17,808 nt of DNA from Lentisphaerota bacterium. GTDB lineage: Bacteria > Verrucomicrobiota > Kiritimatiellia > RFP12 > UBA1067. This document shows, piece after piece, positions 7,996-15,481 of this stretch (positions are counted from its first letter, which is position 1; each line of letters starts with the position of its first letter). Position numbers and translations under genes: made by a program. The notes under the pieces were generated by a model. The model was given only the letters and a program-made list of their open reading frames with translations, was not told the origin of the DNA and searched no databases. The stretch covers positions 1-17,808 of the forward strand of contig SUVZ01000028.1 in NCBI GenBank assembly GCA_015061765.1, read 5' to 3'.

Positions 7996-10467
7996 TTAGA
8001 ATAGCCTTTTACCGTACACGAGAACCTTGTTGAGCTTAAGCGGCTTCTTTTCGCCGCCCATGCGGCCGACCTTCACAAACTTCGCCACTGGCGATTTCGC
8101 GCCAAGGTCAATCCGCCAGAGCGATTCGCCGCCGCCATTCGATGCAACCTCCTGCCAGTCCTTGCCGTCCTGCGACACCCATGCCGCAAGCCCGCGCGCA
8201 TCCCCGACGACCGTCATGCCCGAGACGGAGACATCCCCCGCGAGTTCGACGACGACCCACGGCGATGTTTCATTCTTCGTGGCGAAAAGCCCCGGGCGTT
8301 TCGGATCGTAGGGCGTTGCATCCGAGATGCGGGCGTGGTCTTCAGGCGTGTCGCCGCGTCCGCGGGATGAAATCTTCACGAGCGCATCCGCCGATGCAAG
8401 GGGCTGCCCGTAATCGTTATCAGGAACATTCGACGTTCCGTGCGGCGGATCGTCCTCATTGCGGAATGACGCCAACATCCTGAACAACGCACGATCCTCG
8501 CGAAATCCCTTGATCGAGGAAATCGCGCGCCAGTCAAGCTTGCCTGCGGCATCCCCTCCGTTCCCGGCTTTAGCCGAAGCAAGGGCGAAAAATCGGCCGA
8601 TTTTCGCCTTGTCTTTCGCCCATCGTCCGAGCGCGTAGGCGAACATCTGCGCAATATAGTCCGAACCCTCTTTGTTGGCATCTATCGCGACGGAGAGAAT
8701 TTTCATCGTCAGTTCATCGCTCTTCCTGAATCGTTTGAGAAAGCGCGCGAGCGCATCGCGCCGGTAGTTCATCTCCTCGGCGATAGCCGTCTTGGGCTGA
8801 GGCAGCGACTTGAAGACGCGCGCAGTCTCCTTGGCAAGCGGCGTCTCATCCAGCCCCTTCGCCGCCATCGCCTCGATCGCCTCCCACGCAAAATCCCACG
8901 AAACGAGACGCCCATCCGGCTGGGTAGCGAAAAGTTCATCGAGATATTTGCGCCACTCGTCAATATCAGCCCCCTTTTCTTTAAGGGAATCGGTGTAGGC
9001 GCGCCAGGCCGTGTAGTTGTAGGGGCAGCGCATCGCCGCCTCTCGAATGCGCCCTGCGAAGAGCAGGAGTTCCGATTCGTCATGCGCCGTCCTGTCGGCA
9101 AACGCGCGTTCCACGGACTGGATGTATTGGAAGCCCTTCCCCCACAGTTTGAACACGCCCTGGGTGTACGGACGGATTCCGTTGATGATCTTCCAGTTGT
9201 CGCCGTTCTCATTGAGAAGCCACGCGCAGTGCCCGGGTTGACCGGCGCGCTCGCACATAATCCCGTGCGCATTCGCGCAAAGAGCCGCCCACATCGCCTG
9301 CTCGGTGCACACGCCGCCGACGCGCGAGCGCAGATATTGGCGCGGCCAGCCGGAGGCGAGCCACGGACGCAGAAACTCGTCGTTCTTCGCCCACTTGCTG
9401 ACGTCAAAGCAGTTTCTCTTCCTGTACGGTACGCCCTGAAGACCGACATTGCGCCTGAATCGCGCCGGGTAGCGCCGCGTCGTATTGAGATAGATAATGT
9501 CGGCAGAATCCACCGGACGGCGAACGATAAAACGCCACTGACGGCAGTCGCGCTCTTTCGCACTCTCCACGAACCTGCCCAGAGTACCGAGCCGCCGGAA
9601 CGCCGCCCAGTGACGCACCGTCTCCTTCATATCGTCGCCCTTCATCGCATTTATCGCGACCGCGACCGTGGCGCAGCGTCCCATGCTCGTCTTAGCCCAG
9701 CCCTCCTTCTCGTCGTTGAGTAGAAGAGTCATGAGCGTCTCGAGCGCCAGCGGACCGTCAAAGACCGGACCCGAAAGAAGAAAATCCTCCAGCATTGCAT
9801 CATCGTTCCAAAGGCGATTGAATAATACTTCGCCGCCTTCCGCCGACAATACCTCTTTTATCTTCTTCTCGGTGCAGATTTCGATGAGCCGATTTTTCAA
9901 AATCGCGCGACGCACGGAAGAACCGGGCTTGAGATCCTTAATGGTGAATTGCTTCGGATAGCTGACTTTGGGAACACTTTTCCCCGTTCCCCCTTTCCCG
10001 TTTCCTATCTTCAACCGTTCAGGCTCCAAATTCACAACACCGTCTGCTAGCGAGCCGAGCCCGCGCAACGGATCTTTCGGAGGCTCGGCGACCTTTTCGC
10101 CCATGTCTTTTAAGAACGTATACGCCGCCCATCCCCAGAAACTCGTGGGGCATGCGTCGCACACCGCGCGCAGACACTCGACGGCGCGCGGTCTGTTGTT
10201 TTCAATATCTTTCCTGATGAGGGCGAATTCCGCCATATCGACCGACTGCAGTTCTTCCAGGGTGCGTCCTTGCGCCGGACGCGCGCGAAGCTCGCCGATA
10301 AAGGCCCGCCCCTCTTCCATCTTCCCGTCGCGCGCGAAGAACGCCGCGCACCGCACGTCGCTAAAACCGTCGGCGCCGCACTTGAGAGGGGAGATCGCCG
10401 CAGTAGCGTTTGCAACGGCGCATGCAACTGCAAACCGCAGCGACAAAATATGGAATAACACTCTCAT
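7996..10467 (-). CDS. secreted transglutaminase-like protein with C-terminal F5/8C (discoidin) domain
   Basis: An 823-residue protein, the first gene of the putative surface operon. The N-terminus (1-24) looks like a Sec signal peptide ending in ATAA, although R11 interrupts the hydrophobic stretch. Residues 50-370 are mostly helical and unrecognised. Around 385-430 is a transglutaminase-like core: GGVCTEQAMWAALCANAHG with candidate nucleophile C387, then GQPGHCAW with candidate H413; D423 or a nearby residue could be the third member. The region 460-690 looks helical and repeat-like. Residues about 695-823 form an F5/8 type C-like domain (HARISDATPYD, FATKNETSPWVVVELAG, WVSQDGKDW, and the ending KVLVYGKRLF), usually a carbohydrate- or surface-binding beta-sandwich. 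It may be a peptidase, cross-linking or amidase enzyme, or an inactive relative. No strong ribosome site precedes the ATG, and the likely promoter leaves a very short leader. The next gene starts 24 bp downstream. Confidence 0.8.
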   Translation of the reverse strand: MRVLFHILSLRFAVACAVANATAAISPLKCGADGFSDVRCAAFFARDGKMEEGRAFIGELRARPAQGRTLEELQSVDMAEFALIRKDIENNRPRAVECLRAVCDACPTSFWGWAAYTFLKDMGEKVAEPPKDPLRGLGSLADGVVNLEPERLKIGNGKGGTGKSVPKVSYPKQFTIKDLKPGSSVRRAILKNRLIEICTEKKIKEVLSAEGGEVLFNRLWNDDAMLEDFLLSGPVFDGPLALETLMTLLLNDEKEGWAKTSMGRCATVAVAINAMKGDDMKETVRHWAAFRRLGTLGRFVESAKERDCRQWRFIVRRPVDSADIIYLNTTRRYPARFRRNVGLQGVPYRKRNCFDVSKWAKNDEFLRPWLASGWPRQYLRSRVGGVCTEQAMWAALCANAHGIMCERAGQPGHCAWLLNENGDNWKIINGIRPYTQGVFKLWGKGFQYIQSVERAFADRTAHDESELLLFAGRIREAAMRCPYNYTAWRAYTDSLKEKGADIDEWRKYLDELFATQPDGRLVSWDFAWEAIEAMAAKGLDETPLAKETARVFKSLPQPKTAIAEEMNYRRDALARFLKRFRKSDELTMKILSVAIDANKEGSDYIAQMFAYALGRWAKDKAKIGRFFALASAKAGNGGDAAGKLDWRAISSIKGFREDRALFRMLASFRNEDDPPHGTSNVPDNDYGQPLASADALVKISSRGRGDTPEDHARISDATPYDPKRPGLFATKNETSPWVVVELAGDVSVSGMTVVGDARGLAAWVSQDGKDWQEVASNGGGESLWRIDLGAKSPVAKFVKVGRMGGEKKPLKLNKVLVYGKRLF

Positions 10468-10481
10468 GTATTGTGCGCTTT

Positions 10482-10511
10482 ATTGTATCAACAGAGGACA
10501 ACCCGCCGCAA
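10482..10511 (-). promoter_or_regulatory. putative promoter of the surface operon
   Basis: Read on the minus strand, TTGCGG (10511-10506) is separated by 18 bases from TACAAT (10487-10482), a reasonable sigma70-type pair. Transcription would start about 8 bases before the ATG at 10467, giving a nearly leaderless message. The same TTGCGG -35 hexamer occurs before hisG. Prediction only. Confidence 0.45.
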
Positions 10512-10563
10512 TTCAGAAATTATCTAAAGTACTTTTTATGAACCGCATAGGCCGTTCTTCTGA

Positions 10564-10576
10564 TATACTTTTGGAG
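10564..10576 (+). promoter_or_regulatory. putative -10 element and ribosome site of the AraC-family gene
   Basis: TATACT at 10564-10569 matches a -10 element and is followed by GGAG at 10573-10576, only two bases before the ATG at 10579. No good -35 is seen at the expected distance, which would fit an activator-dependent or leaderless promoter. The GGAG is too close to the ATG to be an ordinary ribosome site. Confidence 0.35.
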
Positions 10577-10578
10577 AT

Positions 10579-11496
10579 ATGAAAAACACACAGGCATACG
10601 GACAATCCCCGTCGCACATTCCGGTGCAGAAGCTTGCGCTCGATTGGCTCAAGTGCGTACACCGCTTTACGTCGCACAGAGGCGTCAAGACGTACTGGCA
10701 CACCCACGCGGAGGATCAGCTCCTATGCAGCCTTTTCGGCGAGTTCGCGTACGAGTTCAAGGACAGGCCTCAAGTCATGCTGTCGGCGGGGCAGTGCATC
10801 GTCATACCGGCGAACATGCCCCACCGTCACGTGAAGATGCAGGAGGTCGCCGGGAAGCGCGTGGAACTTCTCCTTTCCAGTCCGAAGAAAACCGGACGCG
10901 GAAACGGTCTCGCCATCGTCCCGGATTCTGTTGTCCGGTCGCTTCTCAGATCCATAACGGCAAACCCGTGTCGGGCCGTGCCGTGCCGACGAGAGCTCTT
11001 TGCGCTCTTCGCCGAGATGTACGAACTCGCCGACAGGGGCAATTCTCTGTCAGATGAGGAAATCGCGCTCGCGCGCGTCATCGCCGCGATGATCCTGCTC
11101 AAATTCCCGTATCAGGACCGCCGTCAAGGACGCAGACCGGTCCATGAGCACGCCGTGAAGGCAGATGTCGCGGACAAGACTCTCGCATTCATAGAGGCGC
11201 ACTACAAGGAACGTCTTTCGGTCTCGAGACTGTGCGCGTACAGCGGATATTCAAGATCCGCCACAATCGGCATGATTCAGGAGATCACGGGGAAGACCCC
11301 CGGCGAGCTGATAGCCGGCATGCGGATGGCGGAAGCCACCCGTCTTCTTGCCGATACCGACCGCGCCGTCTCGGACATTGCGCAGGAATGCGGCTACTCG
11401 TCGGCCAGGTATTTCAACTACGTATTCCGGCGGGCGCACGGCGTCACGCCGTCGGCGTGGCGGCTCCAGAGACGGCAGAGTCTAATCGCGTTCTAG
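10579..11496 (+). CDS. AraC/XylS-family transcriptional regulator with N-terminal cupin sensor domain
   Basis: A 305-residue cytoplasmic DNA-binding regulator. Residues about 25-105 form an AraC-type cupin sensor (YWHTHAED with H41 and H43, LSAGQCIVIPANMPHRH at about 68-84), the fold that binds sugars or other small effectors. Residues about 197-297 are the paired helix-turn-helix domain: LSVSRLCAYSGYSRSATI is the first recognition unit, and VSDIAQECGYSSARYFNYVF with GVTPSAWR is the second, well conserved one. It is divergent from the transglutaminase-like gene, across 111 bp, which is the usual layout for a regulator controlling the adjacent operon. The effector cannot be read from the sequence. 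It converges with the hisG-small ribosomal protein unit; the hairpin at 11580-11606 lies between them. Confidence 0.93.
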   Translation: MKNTQAYGQSPSHIPVQKLALDWLKCVHRFTSHRGVKTYWHTHAEDQLLCSLFGEFAYEFKDRPQVMLSAGQCIVIPANMPHRHVKMQEVAGKRVELLLSSPKKTGRGNGLAIVPDSVVRSLLRSITANPCRAVPCRRELFALFAEMYELADRGNSLSDEEIALARVIAAMILLKFPYQDRRQGRRPVHEHAVKADVADKTLAFIEAHYKERLSVSRLCAYSGYSRSATIGMIQEITGKTPGELIAGMRMAEATRLLADTDRAVSDIAQECGYSSARYFNYVFRRAHGVTPSAWRLQRRQSLIAF

Positions 11497-11569
11497 GAGT
11501 TCACGCCCCATTTTCCGTCGGTCATGCCGCACGCGAAAGCAGTACGGTCAAGGTTGTTTCCCATCGTAC

Positions 11570-11606
11570 AAAAAAAAAAGAGAGCCCCGTCAAAAACGGA
11601 GCCCTC
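11570..11606 (-). terminator. intrinsic terminator of the hisG-COX24-type gene unit
   Basis: On the minus strand an 11-bp stem (arms 11606-11596 and 11590-11580, with two G-U pairs) closes a 5-base loop and is followed directly by ten T residues (11579-11570). It lies 20 bases after the stop codon of the 29-codon gene. In the plus direction the stem has two mismatches and a shorter T run, so it may act only weakly for the converging AraC-family gene. Confidence 0.85.
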
Positions 11607-11626
11607 ATTTTTCTGCTTGAACAAGC

Positions 11627-11716
11627 TTACTTGTTCTTATGCCGCTGCGCCTTCATGCGCTTGTCGTATTTATGCTTCGACATTTTTTTACGGCGCTTCT
11701 TCTTGATGGAACCCAT
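11627..11716 (-). CDS. 29-residue AURKAIP1/COX24-domain (bS22/mS38-like) ribosomal mini-protein
   Basis: A 29-codon gene encoding a strongly basic peptide that begins MGSIKKKRRKKMSKHKYDKR and ends RHKNK. The KKRRKKMSKHK core is the hallmark of the AURKAIP1/COX24 family (mitochondrial mS38; bacterial relatives such as the mycobacterial ribosomal protein bS22). Those bind the small ribosomal subunit, so a role as a tiny 30S protein is the best inference. The gene has an excellent ribosome site, AAAGGAG, 8 bases before the ATG. It starts 47 bp after hisG on the same strand and is followed by a strong intrinsic terminator, all signs of a real, expressed gene. It is too short for standard gene-length cut-offs. 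It may be co-transcribed with hisG or use a promoter I could not identify. Confidence 0.9.
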   Translation of the reverse strand: MGSIKKKRRKKMSKHKYDKRMKAQRHKNK

Positions 11717-11763
11717 CTTGATTTCTCCTTTGGTTGACGTTCTGCCTGGAACCCCGGCGTTGT

Positions 11764-12633
11764 TTAGAAAATGACCTTGTTGAGGGCGAGTTCAATGATG
11801 CCCGTCGCACCCGCCGAACGGAGTGGCGGGATGAGATCGCGCACAAGCCGCTCCTCCACGACGGTCTCAACGGCGAACCAGTCAGGATCGTTGAGCTTGT
11901 TGACCGTGGGGGCGTGGAGCGCAGGAAGGACTCTGACGATCTTCTCCAGATTCTTCGCAGGCGCATTAAGCTTGAGAAGCACGCGCTTCTGCGCATCAAG
12001 CGCTCCGAGAAGAAGCATCTTTAGCTGCTCGATCTTCGCGCGCTTCGCTGCGTTCTTCCATGATTTCTTGTTGGCGATCATGCGCGTGGTTGACGTAAGT
12101 ATCGTATCCACGATGCGGAGATTGTTCGCGCGGAGCGAAGACCCCGTCTCCGTAAGGTCCACAATGGCATCCACAAGCTCGGGAGCCTTGACCTCAGTTG
12201 CCCCCCAACTGAACTCCACGTCAGCCTTCACACCGTTCTTCTTGAGATAGCGCTTCACAAGACCGACGGCCTCGGTGGAGATGCGCTTGCCCTTGAGATC
12301 CTTGACCGACTTGATCTTGGAGTCGTTGGGAACCGCAAGCACCCAGCGAACGGGATTGGATGTCGCCTTCGAATAATTGAGCTCACAGACTTCCTGCACG
12401 TCGGATCCGTTCTCGTACACCCAATCGTATCCGCAGATGCCGGCATCGAGAAGACCAAGCTCTACATAGCGGCTCATCTCCTGCGGACGAAGCAGTCGAC
12501 ACTTGATATCCGTGTCGTCAATGGAGGGAATGTAACTCCTGGATGAACATGAAACATTGAAACCCGCGCGCTTGAACAGCGCGAAGGTCGACTCCTGCAA
12601 GCTTCCCTTCGGAAGACCGAGAACGATAGCCAT
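11764..12633 (-). CDS. hisG: ATP phosphoribosyltransferase, long (HisG-L) form
   Basis: Catalyses the first step of histidine biosynthesis: ATP plus PRPP gives phosphoribosyl-ATP. At 289 residues it is the long form, with two periplasmic-binding-like catalytic lobes and a C-terminal ACT-like domain for histidine feedback, so it should not need HisZ. Motifs include LPKGSL (7-12), GYDWVYENG (68-76), the PRPP-binding-like [13 protein letters not shown] (159-171), and the C-terminal [13 protein letters not shown] (235-247) typical of the regulatory domain. The ATG at 12633 has a GGAG about 12 bases upstream, rather far, but the N-terminus matches the family. No other his gene is visible nearby; the next gene downstream is the mini ribosomal protein. 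A good promoter lies about 40 bp upstream. Confidence 0.96.
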   Translation of the reverse strand: MAIVLGLPKGSLQESTFALFKRAGFNVSCSSRSYIPSIDDTDIKCRLLRPQEMSRYVELGLLDAGICGYDWVYENGSDVQEVCELNYSKATSNPVRWVLAVPNDSKIKSVKDLKGKRISTEAVGLVKRYLKKNGVKADVEFSWGATEVKAPELVDAIVDLTETGSSLRANNLRIVDTILTSTTRMIANKKSWKNAAKRAKIEQLKMLLLGALDAQKRVLLKLNAPAKNLEKIVRVLPALHAPTVNKLNDPDWFAVETVVEERLVRDLIPPLRSAGATGIIELALNKVIF

Positions 12634-12673
12634 CTATTGAACTTTCTCCAAACTACTGAAAAAAAACACGTGC

Positions 12674-12702
12674 ATTATATCAAACCATCCGCCTATCCGC
12701 AA
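12674..12702 (-). promoter_or_regulatory. putative sigma70-type promoter of hisG
   Basis: On the minus strand TTGCGG (12702-12697), a 17-base spacer and a perfect TATAAT (12679-12674) lie about 40 bases before the hisG ATG. This is the best canonical promoter in the window and uses the same -35 hexamer as the surface-operon promoter. Confidence 0.65.
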
Positions 12703-12818
12703 GTTTCCCGACGGCAAAATCACATTTTCAACAGTCGAATCCGGCGTCGACTAATCCTGCGGCGGCACTTCCCCGGCCCAGCCGATGAGATTCATCGCTT
12801 TTTTCTCGAACGGATTAA

Positions 12819-12827
12819 TGCTATAAT
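12819..12827 (+). promoter_or_regulatory. putative extended -10 promoter of metF
   Basis: TGCTATAAT (12819-12827) is an extended -10 with a perfect TATAAT hexamer. The -35 region is only a T-rich run. Transcription would start near 12834, giving a leader of about 47 bases before the TTG start of metF. The rest of 12634-12880 (247 bp) shows the hisG promoter and the leader hairpin below; I see no gene in it. Confidence 0.55.
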
Positions 12828-12845
12828 CACGCGCATGACAGAGAA

Positions 12846-12864
12846 GCGTCATCAGATGTGACGC
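12846..12864 (+). promoter_or_regulatory. hairpin in the metF leader
   Basis: GCGTCA (12846-12851) and TGACGC (12859-12864) form a perfect 6-bp stem with a 7-base loop, 16 bases before the metF start. It has no T run, so it is not a terminator. It could influence translation of metF, whose start region has only a weak ribosome site. It does not match any riboswitch I recognise. Confidence 0.3.
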
Positions 12865-12880
12865 GGAAAGCGAGTTTCAG

Positions 12881-13741
12881 TTGAAGATAAAAGATATTCT
12901 TGCATCAGGACGTCCCATGGTATCCTTCGAGGTGTTTCCGCCAAAGAAAGACACCCCCTTCGCCCCCGTAAAAAACGCCGTGGCTAGGCTTGCGCAGCAG
13001 CATCCTGCGTTCATTTCAGTCACGTACGGAGCGTCTGGCAACGCACAGGCGAATACGGCAGAAATCGCGTCCTTCGTACAGGAATGCGGAGTGCCGGCGC
13101 TTGCACACCTCACTTGCGTCGCCGCATCACGGGATCGCATAGCGGACGAAGTGAAGGCTCTGCGAACGGCAGGAATCGAAAACATACTGTGTCTCAGGGG
13201 CGATATCCCGAAAGAAGCCGCCGAATCACCTCCTGGCCACTTCAAACATGCGGTCGATCTGGTCCGTGCGCTTCGTCCGTCCGGCTTCTGCCTAGGCGGC
13301 GCGTGCTATCCGGAATGCCACCCTGACTGCCCTCATCTTGAAGACGACATCAGACATCTCCGTGAAAAAGTCAATGCTGGACTTGACTTCATCACAACAC
13401 AGATGTTCTTCGACAACAACATATTCTACCGCTACCTTGCAAAGCTCCGTGGGCACGGAGTGACAGTGCCGGTCATAGCGGGAATCATGCCAGTCACGAA
13501 CGGAAGACAGATAAGCCGCATATGCCAGCTTTCCGGAACATACCTTCCAAGCCGCTTCAAGGCAATCGTCGACAGATTCGGCGACAGCCCGCCGGCAATG
13601 ATTGACGCCGGCGTCGCCTACGCCACCGAACAGATCGTAGACCTTCTGGCAAACGGCGTAAACGCAATCCATATCTACACCATGAACAAGCCGGAGATAG
13701 CAGAACGGATAATGCGAAATCTGCGCGGCCTAGTGCACTGA
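12881..13741 (+). CDS. metF: 5,10-methylenetetrahydrofolate reductase
   Basis: Flavin-dependent reductase making 5-methyltetrahydrofolate for methionine synthesis. At 286 residues it has the bacterial MetF length and TIM-barrel pattern. Motifs are SFEVFPPKK (15-23, with catalytic-type E17), SVTYGASG (46-53), HLTCV (76-80), CLRGD (104-108), ACYPECHP (141-148), DFITTQMFFD (169-178), and PVIAGIMP (197-204). The start is TTG at 12881: the residues it adds (KIKDILASGRP) match the usual MetF N-terminus, while the next ATG, at residue 13, would remove it. The ribosome site before TTG is weak (GCGAG, 6 bases away). The gene is divergent from hisG and followed after 48 bp by the methionine synthase reactivation domain, forming a methyl-cycle operon. 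Confidence 0.96.
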   Translation: MKIKDILASGRPMVSFEVFPPKKDTPFAPVKNAVARLAQQHPAFISVTYGASGNAQANTAEIASFVQECGVPALAHLTCVAASRDRIADEVKALRTAGIENILCLRGDIPKEAAESPPGHFKHAVDLVRALRPSGFCLGGACYPECHPDCPHLEDDIRHLREKVNAGLDFITTQMFFDNNIFYRYLAKLRGHGVTVPVIAGIMPVTNGRQISRICQLSGTYLPSRFKAIVDRFGDSPPAMIDAGVAYATEQIVDLLANGVNAIHIYTMNKPEIAERIMRNLRGLVH

Positions 13742-13789
13742 CAGCCCCACCCACCCGTACAGGAAAAGAAAACGGACTTCTGCCGACAA

Positions 13790-14356
13790 ATGACCATTGA
13801 CACGAAGGATGCCGTCCGATATCTGCAAATGGAAGATGCCGTGACCGATGCCGTCCTGTCCAGGCGCATAGCCCAACTCTGCGGATTGGCAGCCGGTACG
13901 ATACGTCCAAGCTATACCTGGAAACGATTTCCGATTTCGGAACACGGCATATCGTCGGGGGGACTGACCCTGCAGATGTCACGAACGCTGACCACCCATC
14001 TTCGCGGATGCAGGGCGGCATATCTCATGTGCGGAACGCTCGGCGCTGGATTTGATGCATTCATGAGAAGGGTGTCCGTGACATCAGGGGCTGATGCACT
14101 GATCGTGCAGGCCATCGGAACGGCGGCCATTGAAAAGCTCATGGATTCCGTGGAGGACAAGATACGAGCGGAACTGCGCGCCGGAGAAACCCTGACCGCC
14201 AGATACTCGCCAGGCTACGGAGACTTTCGGCTGACCGAACAAAAGACGATGCTCAGTCTGCTCGACGCATCGCGGACTGCAGGCATATCACTGACCGACG
14301 CGTTGCTAATGGTTCCGTCGAAATCGGTGAGCGCCATAGCGGGGGTGAAACACTGA
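13790..14356 (+). CDS. stand-alone methionine synthase reactivation (B12-dependent, activation domain) protein
   Basis: A 188-residue protein corresponding to the C-terminal activation domain of cobalamin-dependent methionine synthase, which binds S-adenosylmethionine and allows reductive remethylation of oxidised cobalamin. The key motifs are RYSPGYGDF (138-146), the family's SAM-binding Rxx-PGYGD loop, and LLMVPSKSVSAIAG (172-185). The visible protein contains no homocysteine, folate or cobalamin domain, so a separate catalytic MetH must lie elsewhere if the pathway works. It follows metF by 48 bp on the same strand, supporting joint function. The ATG at 13790 has no strong ribosome site. 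It ends 28 bp before the converging tsaD, with no obvious terminator between them. Confidence 0.88.
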   Translation: MTIDTKDAVRYLQMEDAVTDAVLSRRIAQLCGLAAGTIRPSYTWKRFPISEHGISSGGLTLQMSRTLTTHLRGCRAAYLMCGTLGAGFDAFMRRVSVTSGADALIVQAIGTAAIEKLMDSVEDKIRAELRAGETLTARYSPGYGDFRLTEQKTMLSLLDASRTAGISLTDALLMVPSKSVSAIAGVKH

Positions 14357-14384
14357 CACCTCCAATCAAGACGTACTTTGGCTG

Positions 14385-15458
14385 TCACCCCTCGCCTGCC
14401 TCAAGTGACGGATGGACATCAACATTCAACGCATCATCGTTGGCAAGGTTGCGTCGATGACACGCCAAACCGGCAATCATCGCCGCATTGTCGCCGCAAT
14501 ATTTTGGCTTTGCCATGAGGATGTCCACTCCTGCCCGCGCCGCCACGTTTGCAAGAGACTCTCTCAATGCACCGTTGAGAGACACCCCTCCGCCGACAAT
14601 CAGAGACTTATACCTCCTGCGCTTGAGCGCCGTCGCCGTACGGTCAGCTATAGAATCCACTATCGCCTTCTGATAGCTCGCGCATATGCGGGGAATGTCA
14701 GGGATCGGCGTGGACGCATCATCGCCGCGGACTTTCCTTACATAGTTAAGAAGAGCGGTTTTCAATCCGGAGAATGAAGTGCAGAGATCCGCGTCAAGTC
14801 CGGCGAGAGCGGCCGTTCCGGAACGCGGACGGCCTTTTGGAAATGCTATGAAGTCGTCTCCATCGTACTCTTTTGCCATCCGGTCTATCACCGGACCGCC
14901 GGGATAGCCTAGACCGAGCAGCTTTGCCGCCTTGTCGAAAGCCTCCCCTGCGGCATCGTCGAGAGTCTGTCCTACAATTGCGTACTTCCCGTACTCCGGC
15001 ATGTCAATCCAACTGGTGTGCCCTCCTGATACGGCAAGCCCCAACGCAGGCATCATCTCATCAGGCTTCATCCCAGATTCAAGAAACGGCGTATGAAGAT
15101 GGGCTTCAATATGATTCACGCCAAGAAGCGGAACGCCAAGGGACATCGCAAGGCCTTTCGCCGCATTCAGCCCAACGAGCAGCGCTGGCGCAAGCCCCGG
15201 CCCATATGTCACTGCTACAGCATCAATGCCATCCAGCCCTGAAATGCCGCCCGAAGAGACAGCGTCGCCGACAGCGGCGGAAATGACACCCGATATCTTC
15301 TCCACATGGGCGCGTGACGCAATCTCCGGCACGACGCCGCCCCATGGCTGATGTAGCTTGATTTGGGTATACACGACATTGGACAGCACCTCTGTGCCAT
15401 CCTTCACGATTGCGCATGCCGTCTCGTCACAACTGGACTCTATCCCGAGAATTGTCAT
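14385..15458 (-). CDS. tsaD: tRNA N6-threonylcarbamoyladenosine (t6A37) transferase subunit TsaD
   Basis: Transfers the threonylcarbamoyl group from threonylcarbamoyl-AMP to A37 of ANN-decoding tRNAs, together with TsaB and TsaE. The 357-residue length is normal for the family. Motifs include the N-terminal LGIESSCDET (4-13), the metal-binding HIEAH (116-120), AVSGGHTSW (142-150), GEAFDKAAKLLGLGYPGGP (171-189), FSGLKTAL (229-236), VGGGVSLN (288-295) and YCGDNAAMIA (320-329). The ATG at 15458 is preceded by GGTGG at a suitable distance. It lies 23 bp after rsfS on the same strand and is probably the last gene of the uxaC-recA-rsfS-tsaD run. Neither tsaB nor tsaE is in the window. Confidence 0.97.
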   Translation of the reverse strand: MTILGIESSCDETACAIVKDGTEVLSNVVYTQIKLHQPWGGVVPEIASRAHVEKISGVISAAVGDAVSSGGISGLDGIDAVAVTYGPGLAPALLVGLNAAKGLAMSLGVPLLGVNHIEAHLHTPFLESGMKPDEMMPALGLAVSGGHTSWIDMPEYGKYAIVGQTLDDAAGEAFDKAAKLLGLGYPGGPVIDRMAKEYDGDDFIAFPKGRPRSGTAALAGLDADLCTSFSGLKTALLNYVRKVRGDDASTPIPDIPRICASYQKAIVDSIADRTATALKRRRYKSLIVGGGVSLNGALRESLANVAARAGVDILMAKPKYCGDNAAMIAGLACHRRNLANDDALNVDVHPSLEAGEG

Positions 15459-15481
15459 TCATCATCCACCAACCGTCGCTG

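Noticed and set aside
12720..12760. An operator-like inverted repeat GTCGA...TCGAC between hisG and metF
   Set aside because: Only a 5-base arm, expected by chance in GC-rich DNA, and it overlaps no promoter element.
12637..12861. A 74-codon plus-strand open frame in the hisG-metF intergenic region
   Set aside because: It has no ribosome site, has no recognisable family, and runs across promoter-like sequences for both neighbouring genes.
14357..14384. A terminator between the converging reactivation-domain gene and tsaD
   Set aside because: The 28-bp gap has no stable stem followed by a T run in either direction.
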